From assembly GCA_016522385.1 (NCBI GenBank), contig JAEKFU010000291.1, forward strand, positions 1-6,493: a stretch of DNA of 6,493 nucleotides, in the 5' to 3' direction. The position numbers and the translations under genes are program-made. Origin of the DNA: Pseudomonadota bacterium. Lineage in GTDB: Bacteria; Pseudomonadota; Alphaproteobacteria; Rhizobiales; Aestuariivirgaceae. The notes beneath the pieces were generated by a model. That model was not told the origin of the DNA. It saw only the letters and a list, made by a program, of their open reading frames with translations, and ran no database searches. Every line of letters starts with the position of its first letter. Positions within the stretch are counted from its first letter, which is position 1. Below, in pieces: positions 1-5,861 of the stretch.

Positions 1-123
1 GCTCAACGAGTTGAAGTAGCTCGATGTCAGCACCGGTGTTCGATGAATGTAAGGCTCAATTCGGGCATGCGCTGCCGTGACGTCATCATAGGTGGGAATA
101 CTCATGGGGGGCATATCGTTCAT
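1..123 (-). CDS. bhcB: PLP-dependent dehydratase, N-terminal fragment (probable beta-hydroxyaspartate dehydratase)
   Basis: The first 41 codons of a minus-strand gene that runs off the left edge. Reading from the ATG at 123, the protein begins MNDMPPMSIPTYDDVTAAHA and continues through an IHRTPVLTSSYFN stretch. That is the typical N-terminus of the threonine dehydratase / serine racemase fold (PLP fold type II): a Y-D-D-V helix start followed by a HRTPV segment just before the PLP-binding core. The PLP lysine and glycine loop lie outside the window. The start is supported by GAGG (minus strand, 132-129) 5 nt upstream, overlapping the bhcA stop; in-frame ATGs at codons 4 and 7 are alternatives with poorer ribosome sites. 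It lies 7 nt after the aminotransferase stop, so the two are almost certainly co-transcribed. In the beta-hydroxyaspartate cycle BhcB converts beta-hydroxyaspartate to iminosuccinate. On sequence alone it could be a generic threonine/serine dehydratase; the bhcB name rests mainly on its neighbours. Confidence 0.75.
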   Translation of the reverse strand, partial: MNDMPPMSIPTYDDVTAAHARIEPYIHRTPVLTSSYFNSLS

Positions 124-130
124 GGCGGCC

Positions 131-1321
131 TCACGCGGCTTGCGAATGGGCAATGCCGGACGTTTTGCGATAGTACTGCTGTGCAGCAATAACACCAGAG
201 CCAAGTTCGATCGGATAGTCCAGATCCTTCATCGCCATCTCGATCGCCGCCAGTCCAGACAGCGCCATGACGTCGGTCATCGACCCCAGATGGCCGATGC
301 GGAACGCCTTGCCGGTCATCTGGCCAAGACCAACGCCGAATGAAACGCCATAGGTGTCAAATGCATGATTGGTCAGCACATCGCTGTCAAAGCCTTCGGG
401 AACATAAACCGCGCTGACCGTATCGGAATAAAGCTCCGGCGACTTTGCACACAGCGCAAATCCCCAGGCGCGAACCGCTTCACGCACGCCCTCAGCGATC
501 CGGTAATGCCGGGCAAAGACGTTCTCCAGGCCCTCCTCGAACAGCATTTTCAAGCTCTCGCGCAATCCGTACATGATCTGCAAAGGCGGCGTATAGGGAA
601 ACCCGCCATGGGCATTTGCGCTCGCCATATCGCGGAAATCGAAAAAGCAGCGCGGACACTTGGCTGTCTCGCACGCCTTCAGCGCTTTCTGGCTGACGCC
701 GATGATCGCCATGCCGGTCGCTAGCATGAAACCCTTCTGCGAGCCGGACACTGCCAGATCGACCCCCCACTCGTCCATACGGAAATCCATCGACGCCAGC
801 GAGCTTACGCAATCGACATAGAGCATCGCGGGGTGGTCCACAGCATCCATCGCTCGGCGGATGGCGGCAACGTCGCTGCGCACGCCCGTCGCAGTCTCGT
901 TGTGGGTAACCAATACCGCCTTGATCTCATGATTCTTGTCTGCCGCCAGACGCGCACCATACTCATCAGCCTGCGCACCAGATCCCCATTCGCACTCGAT
1001 GACATCGACATCGAGATAATGACGCTGGCACAGATCGATCCAGCGGTGAGAGAACATGCCGAAGCGGGCAACCAGCACCTTGTCACCGGGCGAAAGCGTA
1101 TTGGTGATCGCCGCCTCCCAGCCACCGGTCCCACTCGAGGGGAACGTGATTACCTGACCTGTCTCGGTCTTGAAAACCTTCTTCACATCCGCAAGCACCG
1201 GCGAAAGCAGTTCGACGAAATCCGGCGCCCGATGGTCCGTCGTTTGAATGCTCATCGCATAACGCAGACGGTCCGGGATATTTGTCGGGCCGGGGATAAA
1301 GACGGGGTTCTGACCAGTCAT
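131..1321 (-). CDS. bhcA: Class V PLP aminotransferase, probable aspartate-glyoxylate aminotransferase
   Basis: A complete 396-residue cytosolic PLP enzyme of the alanine/serine/aspartate-glyoxylate aminotransferase group (fold type I, class V). Visible landmarks: FIPGPTNIP at 8-16, the phosphate-binding SSGTGG at 62-67, NETATG at 141-146, the PLP-pyridine aspartate D170 in YVDCVSS, the Schiff-base lysine K196 in SGSQKGF, YTPP at 243-246, and the substrate-carboxylate arginine R341 in FRIGHLG. The length is usual for the family and no key residue is missing. The start has GGAG (minus strand, 1333-1330) 8 nt upstream. In the beta-hydroxyaspartate cycle this enzyme makes glycine and oxaloacetate from glyoxylate and aspartate. 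The divergent IclR regulator and the dehydratase-like gene directly downstream match the known bhcA context. The main alternative is a serine-glyoxylate aminotransferase of the serine cycle, which has the same fold and motifs; the context makes that less likely. Confidence 0.88.
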   Translation of the reverse strand: MTGQNPVFIPGPTNIPDRLRYAMSIQTTDHRAPDFVELLSPVLADVKKVFKTETGQVITFPSSGTGGWEAAITNTLSPGDKVLVARFGMFSHRWIDLCQRHYLDVDVIECEWGSGAQADEYGARLAADKNHEIKAVLVTHNETATGVRSDVAAIRRAMDAVDHPAMLYVDCVSSLASMDFRMDEWGVDLAVSGSQKGFMLATGMAIIGVSQKALKACETAKCPRCFFDFRDMASANAHGGFPYTPPLQIMYGLRESLKMLFEEGLENVFARHYRIAEGVREAVRAWGFALCAKSPELYSDTVSAVYVPEGFDSDVLTNHAFDTYGVSFGVGLGQMTGKAFRIGHLGSMTDVMALSGLAAIEMAMKDLDYPIELGSGVIAAQQYYRKTSGIAHSQAA

Positions 1322-1351
1322 CTACTCATCTCCACTTCGTTCACTATCGAC

Positions 1352-1379
1352 AGCATATCCGAAATTTTGCAAAACGCAA
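1352..1379 (-). promoter_or_regulatory. Candidate bhcA promoter
   Basis: On the minus strand, TTGCGT (1379-1374), a 16-nt spacer and TATGCT (1357-1352) make a sigma70-like promoter about 30 nt before the bhcA start. The -10 box matches 4 of 6 consensus bases and the -35 box only 3 of 6. A weak -35 that needs an activator would fit regulation by BhcR (inference). The -35 box lies inside the palindrome at 1361-1385. Confidence 0.45.
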
Positions 1380-1385
1380 TTTTTC
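1361..1385. promoter_or_regulatory. Imperfect palindrome, candidate BhcR operator upstream of bhcA
   Basis: A 25-bp inverted repeat with arms GAAAttTTGC and GCAAttTTTC around a 5-nt centre (AAAAC). Eight of ten arm positions pair. A perfect 10-bp palindrome TTTTGCAAAA (1365-1374) overlaps it. It covers the -35 box of the proposed bhcA promoter, where an IclR-family dimer or tetramer could act. Binding is inferred from position and symmetry only. Confidence 0.45.
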
Positions 1386-1427
1386 TGAAAAAATATTCCA
1401 TTTTCATTTGGAGAAAAGATAAAATAT

Positions 1428-1454
1428 TGAAATAAAACGAATAATGTTTTTTCA
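1428..1454. repeat. AT-rich inverted repeat in the middle of the divergent region
   Basis: AAAAC (1434-1438) and GTTTT (1446-1450) flank a 7-nt spacer. TGAAA (1428-1432) and TTTCA (1450-1454) form an outer, slightly offset pair. It lies midway between the two proposed promoters and shares TGAAA/TTTCA-type arms with the flanking palindromes, so it could be an auxiliary regulator site. In such AT-rich DNA, chance symmetry is a real alternative. Confidence 0.3.
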
Positions 1455-1474
1455 AGTTTGTATAAGATTTTCTC

Positions 1475-1493
1475 TTTGAAAATTTTTTCCAAA
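1475..1493. promoter_or_regulatory. Palindrome over the bhcR -35 box, candidate autoregulatory operator
   Basis: A 19-bp inverted repeat, TTTGaAAA and TTTcCAAA arms around a three-base TTT centre, with 7 of 9 half-site positions pairing. It contains the proposed bhcR -35 box (TTGAAA, 1476-1481). IclR-family proteins often bind over their own promoter; here this is inferred from position. Confidence 0.42.
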
Positions 1494-1503
1494 CCCATAT
1501 GCT
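1476..1503 (+). promoter_or_regulatory. Candidate bhcR promoter
   Basis: TTGAAA (1476-1481; 5 of 6 consensus), a 16-nt spacer and TATGCT (1498-1503; 4 of 6) form a sigma70-like promoter about 40 nt upstream of the bhcR ATG. The -10 hexamer and spacer length are identical to those of the minus-strand bhcA candidate. Confidence 0.5.
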
Positions 1504-1542
1504 GTGTTATCGACCGTCAACGCCGGTTTTGGAGGCAGCGGC

Positions 1543-2379
1543 ATGGCTGATCAAACGTCCCAAACGCGTTCGCGCGGGAGACCACGCACGGTCTCGCCTG
1601 ATGCACAAGGATCGACCGTCCAGGCGCTCGACCGCGGCCTGTTGCTGCTCGGCGTCCTGGCAAAGCAGGCCAAGGCCACACTGACGGAACTGGCCATGCG
1701 CATCGGTATGCCGCCCTCCACCGCGCACCGTTTGCTGACCACACTGCAAAAGCGCGGCTTTGTCGATTTCGATGAGGCCACGCAGGACTGGATGATCGGT
1801 GTCGAGGCATTCCGCATAGGCAGCGCCTTCATCCATCGCACCAATCTCGTCGAGGCCGGCCGCGAAGTGATGCGTCAGCTCATGGAGGAGACCGGCGAAA
1901 CCGCCAATCTCGCCATTGCAGATGACGGCAACGTTGTCTTTGTCAGTCAGGTCGAGACACCCAACCCGATCCGGGCCTTCTTCAGTGCCGGCAACCGCGG
2001 ACCCATGCATGCTTCCGGCATTGGCAAGGCGCTGCTGGCCGAAATGCCGCAAGACAAGGTTGAACAGGTCTTGCAAAAGAACGGGCTGCCAGAATACACC
2101 TCCAAGACCCTCACGTCTCCTGATGCCCTGTTCGCCGACCTGGAAACCACCCGCAAACGCGGCTGGTCCTTCGATAACGAAGAACGTCATTCCGGCATGC
2201 GCTGCATCGCTGCTGCGATCCACAACGCCCACGGTGAAGCCATCGCCGGCATTTCTGTCTCCGGCCCAACGGTGAGGTTCCCAGATCACGTGATCGCCGA
2301 ATTTGCCCCGAAAGTGCGCCGTGCCGCGGCTGAGGTATCAAGGCTGATCGGTGGTACTGTGCCAAAGCCATCTGAATAG
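1543..2379 (+). CDS. bhcR: IclR-family transcriptional regulator, probable BhcR
   Basis: A 278-residue DNA-binding regulator. An N-terminal basic RGRPR segment (11-15) resembles an AT-hook. A winged helix-turn-helix of the IclR type follows at about 25-90 (TLTELAMRIGMPPSTAHRLL at 47-66). The effector-binding domain spans about 100-270, with GIGKALLA (159-166) and NEERHSGMRCIAAAI (212-226), both family hallmarks; IclR effector domains bind small organic acids. The start at ATG 1543 is chosen because GGAGG (1531-1535) sits 7 nt upstream; a GTG at 1504 would add 13 residues without a ribosome site and would overlap the proposed -10 box. It is divergent from bhcA, as in the Paracoccus bhc locus, where BhcR controls the cycle genes and senses glyoxylate (known from that system, as I recall it). 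Assignment to BhcR rather than another IclR protein rests on context. Confidence 0.85.
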   Translation: MADQTSQTRSRGRPRTVSPDAQGSTVQALDRGLLLLGVLAKQAKATLTELAMRIGMPPSTAHRLLTTLQKRGFVDFDEATQDWMIGVEAFRIGSAFIHRTNLVEAGREVMRQLMEETGETANLAIADDGNVVFVSQVETPNPIRAFFSAGNRGPMHASGIGKALLAEMPQDKVEQVLQKNGLPEYTSKTLTSPDALFADLETTRKRGWSFDNEERHSGMRCIAAAIHNAHGEAIAGISVSGPTVRFPDHVIAEFAPKVRRAAAEVSRLIGGTVPKPSE

Positions 2380-2434
2380 CCGGAAAACGGCTAGCCGGCC
2401 CCGCACTGCATTGCTTATCGATGCAGTTGGTGCG
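2379..2434 (+). terminator. Stem-loops after bhcR, possible weak terminator
   Basis: Two hairpins follow directly. The first is GCCG (2379-2382) with CGGC (2388-2391) around a GAAAA loop, overlapping the 8-bp palindrome GGCTAGCC (2390-2397). The second is ACTGCAT (2405-2411) with ATGCAGT (2421-2427) around a 9-nt loop; CGCA (2402-2405) and TGCG (2431-2434) could extend it past a bulge. Neither is followed by a T-run, so intrinsic termination would be inefficient. The second could instead be an operator for the downstream oxygenase gene. Confidence 0.3.
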
Positions 2435-2440
2435 TAAATC

Positions 2441-2457
2441 GTTGTACCAGTTGTACC
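2441..2457. repeat. Tandem direct repeat GTTGTACC, candidate operator
   Basis: GTTGTACC occurs at 2441-2448 and again at 2450-2457, a 9-nt period close to one helical turn. Each copy contains the palindromic core GTAC, so the pair also reads as an inverted arrangement. It lies about 60-75 nt upstream of the oxygenase start in a 136-nt intergenic region that otherwise shows no strong promoter. A regulator binding site is plausible but unproven. Confidence 0.35.
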
Positions 2458-2515
2458 GAAAGCTCAAACAATCGCATACGCTCCAGCCAAATTTGTAGAT
2501 TCTGAACTGATCCCT

Positions 2516-3436
2516 GTGATCGACATTAAACCACTGCGTGATGGTAGCGATCCTGTCAGTGTCGCCCGCGCACTGCATGCTGCGAGCCAGGAGTTGGGCT
2601 TCATCTACATCAAGGGCCACGGCATACCCGTTGCAGTGATTGAGACCGCACGGACCTCTGCTTTCCAGTTTTTTCGAAATACCGCCGAGTTGAAAGCCAC
2701 TGTCGGCATATCCGCCAAGCATCGCGGTTGGCTTGGCCATGGCACGGCAAGGATGCAGGACGGGGCGAAAACCGATTTGAAGGAGAGCTTCATCTGGGGC
2801 TATCAGGATGAGAACGGCATGACGCCGGACGATCATGATCTGCGTGGCCCAAACCAGTGGCCGGATTTCATGCCCGGCATGCAGGGCCCTGCCATGGACT
2901 ACTTCCGTCACGCCCACGCAGTTGCCCATCATCTGATGCGCGGGTTTGCGCTGGCGCTGGAATTGCCCAGCGACTTCTTCTTGCGCACGGCATCGCGCCC
3001 CCTGAGCCGGGCGTCTTACGTTTATTATCCGGCTCAGCCGGCGGATCTCGGCGAAGACCAGTTCGGCGTCGGCCCGCATACCGACTTCGGTGTCCTGACC
3101 GTCCTATGCCAGGACGCTATCGGCGGGCTGCAGGTGCAAGACGTCAGCGGTGAGTGGATCCACGCACCACCAATCGAGCACACCCTGATTGTCAATGTTG
3201 CCGACCTTCTAGCCCGCTGGACCGACGGCGTGTACAAGTCAACTCCACACCGAGTCGTCAACACGTCAGGCCGCGAACGCCTCTCCCTTGTGCTGGCCTT
3301 TGACCCCGATCCGCAAACCGTGATCGATGCCCGTGAGGTTTTCGGCCCGGCCCATCCCGCCTCTCAGGAACCGATCACCTGCGGGGATTATCTGGTTTGG
3401 CGTTTCAGCAAAGCCTTCTCTTATCGAAACACGTGA
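2516..3436 (+). CDS. 2-oxoglutarate/Fe(II)-dependent oxygenase, isopenicillin N synthase-like
   Basis: A cytosolic non-haem iron oxygenase of 306 residues from the GTG at 2516. The N-terminal DIOX_N-type region (about 1-110) carries IDIKPLRDGS and LGFIYIKGHGIP (27-38). The C-terminal double-stranded beta-helix domain (about 165-265) has the complete iron triad: H188 and D190 in GPHTDFG, and H245 in STPHRVVNT. The 2-oxoglutarate-binding R255-x-S257 follows in RERLS. The C-terminal GDYLVWRFSKAFSYRN is typical, so the protein looks whole and active. The substrate is unknown; family members hydroxylate, desaturate or cyclise small molecules. The start is uncertain: no purine-rich ribosome site precedes the GTG. 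The in-frame CTG at 2507 would give LIPVIDIKPL, close to the usual IPVIDI family opening. The frame is open back to 2438 but has no ATG, GTG or TTG there. The next gene follows after 30 nt, probably in the same transcript. Confidence 0.88.
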   Translation: MIDIKPLRDGSDPVSVARALHAASQELGFIYIKGHGIPVAVIETARTSAFQFFRNTAELKATVGISAKHRGWLGHGTARMQDGAKTDLKESFIWGYQDENGMTPDDHDLRGPNQWPDFMPGMQGPAMDYFRHAHAVAHHLMRGFALALELPSDFFLRTASRPLSRASYVYYPAQPADLGEDQFGVGPHTDFGVLTVLCQDAIGGLQVQDVSGEWIHAPPIEHTLIVNVADLLARWTDGVYKSTPHRVVNTSGRERLSLVLAFDPDPQTVIDAREVFGPAHPASQEPITCGDYLVWRFSKAFSYRNT

Positions 3437-3466
3437 GGCCACCAACAATCGACTAGGAGAAGCTTT

Positions 3467-4051
3467 GTGACCAATGACATTTGCTGGATAAGCATCGCCG
3501 ATCTGAGTGAGGCAGGCACCGAGGTCAATGCGGCCTATGACACTTTGCGCCGCGAGGACGGCACGATCCACAATCTCTATCGGGCGTTCTCGCAGTTCCC
3601 TGGACCGGTCGGTGCAGCCGACCGTTTGTACCGGGACATCATGCACGCACCACAAGCACCTTTGCCGATGTGGCTGACCGAGCTGCTATCCGTCGACGTC
3701 GCCATCCTGAACAAGTGTGACTACGCCGAAGCACACCACGCTGACAATTTCCTTCGCCTCTATGATGACGCCGAGACCGCTGAACGCATGCTCGCTGCGC
3801 TGAAGCAAGACCAGCTCGGGTCTGACGTGTTCGATGCCAAAGTCGGGCGATTACTCGAATTCGGCCGCAAGCTTACCCGTCAGCCAGGTGAAATGACCGC
3901 GCACGACATTGCCGCCTTGCACAATGCCGGCCTCAACGACGCGGAGATCTCACAGGCCGTCCAGGTAACGGCGTCTTTTGCCTATTGGACCCGCTTCATC
4001 AATGCGCTGGGGGTCAAGATTGGTGGCGAAAGGATCGGCAAATACCGGTGA
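3467..4051 (+). CDS. AhpD / carboxymuconolactone decarboxylase-like protein with incomplete cysteine motif
   Basis: A 194-residue all-helical protein, similar in length to the uncharacterised peroxidase-related branch of the AhpD superfamily. The signature region TELLSVDVAILNKCDYAEAHH (71-91, key residues E72, C84, H90, H91) matches AhpD in spacing: E72, C84, A87 and H91 fall where AhpD has Glu118, Cys130, Cys133 and His137. The second cysteine of CxxC is therefore alanine, and a CxxC disulfide cannot form. A second helical region (about 125-190) includes AHDIAALHNAGLNDAEISQA (145-164), common in the family. The GTG start is well supported by AGGAG (3455-3459) 7 nt upstream. It probably shares a transcript with the oxygenase gene before it and may act on that enzyme's product or in protection from oxidants. 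Loss of the cysteine argues against classic alkylhydroperoxidase activity, so the reaction is unknown. Confidence 0.8.
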   Translation: MTNDICWISIADLSEAGTEVNAAYDTLRREDGTIHNLYRAFSQFPGPVGAADRLYRDIMHAPQAPLPMWLTELLSVDVAILNKCDYAEAHHADNFLRLYDDAETAERMLAALKQDQLGSDVFDAKVGRLLEFGRKLTRQPGEMTAHDIAALHNAGLNDAEISQAVQVTASFAYWTRFINALGVKIGGERIGKYR

Positions 4052-4240
4052 ACAGACCGACGCACGGCGAAATGAACAGACAGGATGTTTCACAATCCAG
4101 GTTAATGCTGAACCAATTGAGGGATTGTCAGACTGCAGCGTTGGCTTTAGCGTGAGCTAGGCGGTTTTGAGGCGCAATTGGGCCTGCAACTCACTCTGCG
4201 TCGGGCTGGAATCGGCGTTGCCTTTGGGAGGAACATAGGA
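4052..4240. promoter_or_regulatory. 189-nt non-coding leader before the transporter gene
   Basis: No gene is supported here. It contains a 7-bp inverted repeat ACAATCC (4092-4098) and GGATTGT (4122-4128) with a 23-nt spacer. A possible -35-like TTGTCA lies at 4125-4130, with no convincing -10 at the right distance. The gap length suggests that the transporter genes have their own promoter or an RNA leader, but the sequence does not settle this. The strong GGGAGG ribosome site at 4226-4231 belongs to the next gene. Confidence 0.35.
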
Positions 4241-5836
4241 ATGGCAAAAAAAGACGGAACGTCACAAGGTGCAATTGCCACCGGACCCGATCGGCGCGAG
4301 TTTGTCGCTGGCACCGCGGCGGCGGCTTCACTAGCAGCTGCAGGCGCCCTCTTCGGCGTGCAGCCGGCCAAAGCCGCAACGCCCAAAAAAGGCGGCCACG
4401 TCCGCATCGGCACCGCAGAAGGCTCAACTACCGATATTCTCGACCCGGCACCCGACAGCAGCGCCTTCATTACCATGCTGTCGTCCACCTACCTGTCCCA
4501 GCTGACCGAAGTGGATGCCAACGGTAACCTTCAGCCGCAATTGGCTGAGTCGTTTGAAGCAAATGCTGATGCAACCCAGTGGACGTTTAAGCTGCGCAAG
4601 GGCGTCGAGTTCCACAACGGCAAACCATTGGTCGCCGACGACGTTGTCGCTACGATCAACCATCACCGCAACGAAGCCTCCAAATCATCCATGAAGGCGT
4701 TCGCCGCCCAGGTCGCCGACATAAAAGCCGACGGCGATCACACCGTCGTCTTGACGCTCAATCAGGGCAACGCCGACTACCCGTTCATTTTAAGCACCGG
4801 CGCATTCTCCATTGTGCCGAGCAAGGACGGTACGGCGGTACCGGACGGTGGTGTAGGAACCGGTGCCTATATTCTTGAGAATATCGAACCCGGTGTCAGG
4901 GCCCAGTTGAAACGCAATCCCAATTACTTCAACGACAAAGTCGCCCACGCCGACACAGCCGAAATCCTGATCATCGCCGATGCCGCGGCACGGAACAACG
5001 CATTGGTGTCGGACGTGGTCGATCTCATCGACAAGGTTGACCTTAAGACAGTGCATCTGCTCGAAAAGAACGCCGACGTGGACGTACTTGATGTCACCGG
5101 AACTCTGCATTACACGCTGCCGATGAACACCACCCGAGCGCCTTTCAGCGACAACAATGTCAGGCTGGCGCTCAAACATGCGGTCAATCGAGAAGAGTTT
5201 CTGCAGAAGATACTTCTAGGCCATGGTGCAGTGGGCAATGACCACCCGATCTCGCCGGTAAACCGCTATTTCAACAGCGAACTGGCGCCGCGCTCGTACG
5301 ATCCGGACAAGGCGAAATTCTACCTCAAGAAGGCTGGTCTGAATTCCCTGAGCGTCGAGCTCAGCGCATCCGAGGCAATCTGGACCGGTGCGCTGGACGC
5401 TGTCGTGCTTTACCGCGAGCATGCCGCCAAGGCTGGTATCGACATCAAGGTCAACCGCGTGCCGAACGACGGCTATTGGTCCAATGTTTGGATGAACCAT
5501 TCCTGGTGCGCCAGCTATTGGAGCGGCCGCCCGACCGAGGACTGGATGTTCTCCCAGGGTTATGCAGCCGAATCGAGCTGGAACGAAACCTTTTGGAAGA
5601 ACGACCGCTTCAACACATTGTTGAAGGCTGCCCGTTCCGAGCTTGATGAGAACAAGCGCCGCGGCATGTACTGGGAAATGCAAGCCCTGGTGCGCGATGA
5701 CGGCGGTTCGGTGGTTCCGCTTTTTGCCAATCATGTGATGGCGTTCAACAAGAACAAGATTGGTCATCCCGACAAGGTCGCCGGCAACTGGAACCTGGAT
5801 GGCTACAAGCTCGTCGAACGCTGGTGGGCACTCTAG
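4241..5836 (+). CDS. Tat-exported ABC transporter solute-binding protein, family 5 (peptide/oligopeptide type)
   Basis: A 531-residue periplasmic binding protein of the DppA/OppA type (SBP_bac_5). The N-terminus has a twin-arginine signal: GPDRREFVAG (15-24), a hydrophobic Ala-rich stretch (about 22-40) and a likely cleavage after AKA (43-45); there is no lipobox cysteine, so the mature protein is soluble. Family features include LRKGVEFHNGKPLVADDV (118-135) and VRLALKHAVNREEF (307-320). The C-terminus ends LVERWWAL and the length is normal. The start at ATG 4241 is chosen for GGGAGG (4226-4231) 9 nt upstream and because it places the RR motif near the N-terminus; an ATG at 4178 would add 21 unsupported residues. 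Family 5 proteins bind di- and oligopeptides but also nickel, opines, glutathione and other amphiphilic small molecules, so the ligand is open. Permease and ATPase genes are expected to the right, outside the window. Confidence 0.92.
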   Translation: MAKKDGTSQGAIATGPDRREFVAGTAAAASLAAAGALFGVQPAKAATPKKGGHVRIGTAEGSTTDILDPAPDSSAFITMLSSTYLSQLTEVDANGNLQPQLAESFEANADATQWTFKLRKGVEFHNGKPLVADDVVATINHHRNEASKSSMKAFAAQVADIKADGDHTVVLTLNQGNADYPFILSTGAFSIVPSKDGTAVPDGGVGTGAYILENIEPGVRAQLKRNPNYFNDKVAHADTAEILIIADAAARNNALVSDVVDLIDKVDLKTVHLLEKNADVDVLDVTGTLHYTLPMNTTRAPFSDNNVRLALKHAVNREEFLQKILLGHGAVGNDHPISPVNRYFNSELAPRSYDPDKAKFYLKKAGLNSLSVELSASEAIWTGALDAVVLYREHAAKAGIDIKVNRVPNDGYWSNVWMNHSWCASYWSGRPTEDWMFSQGYAAESSWNETFWKNDRFNTLLKAARSELDENKRRGMYWEMQALVRDDGGSVVPLFANHVMAFNKNKIGHPDKVAGNWNLDGYKLVERWWAL

Positions 5837-5861
5837 GTTCCCGCGAACAGAGTCCGTTTTG

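Larger units (their letters stand above)
1322..1542. promoter_or_regulatory. AT-rich divergent control region between bhcA and bhcR
   Basis: A 221-nt gap between two divergent starts. It is strikingly AT-rich between about 1361 and 1500 compared with the GC-rich genes on both sides. It contains one promoter candidate per strand and three AT-rich imperfect palindromes with GAAA/TTTC-type arms (1361-1385, 1428-1454, 1475-1493). An IclR-type regulator commonly controls both its own gene and the divergent operon from such a region. The extent of regulation is inferred, not shown. Confidence 0.75.

Noticed and set aside
833..1435. 200-codon plus-strand open frame over bhcA and the intergenic region
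   Set aside because: Antisense to the aminotransferase active-site region, low-complexity basic translation, and it would run through the AT-rich control region.
1507..2289. 260-codon minus-strand open frame opposite bhcR
   Set aside because: No recognisable domain and fully antisense to a motif-complete IclR gene.
2111..3079. 322-codon minus-strand open frame
   Set aside because: It lies opposite bhcR and the oxygenase, both with clear family motifs; its translation is rich in Arg/Cys/His with no recognisable domain, as expected for the complement of GC-rich genes.
3626..3633. Third copy of TTGTACCG
   Set aside because: Inside the AhpD-like gene, explained by its codons, and not paired with a second copy; likely chance.
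4142..4157. sigma54-like TGGC...GC element before the solute-binding gene
   Set aside because: GG and GC are separated by 11 rather than 10 bases and the flanking consensus is poor.
4178..4240. Upstream ATG extending the solute-binding protein by 21 residues
   Set aside because: The ATG at 4241 has a strong GGGAGG site, and the extension would move the twin-arginine motif away from the N-terminus.
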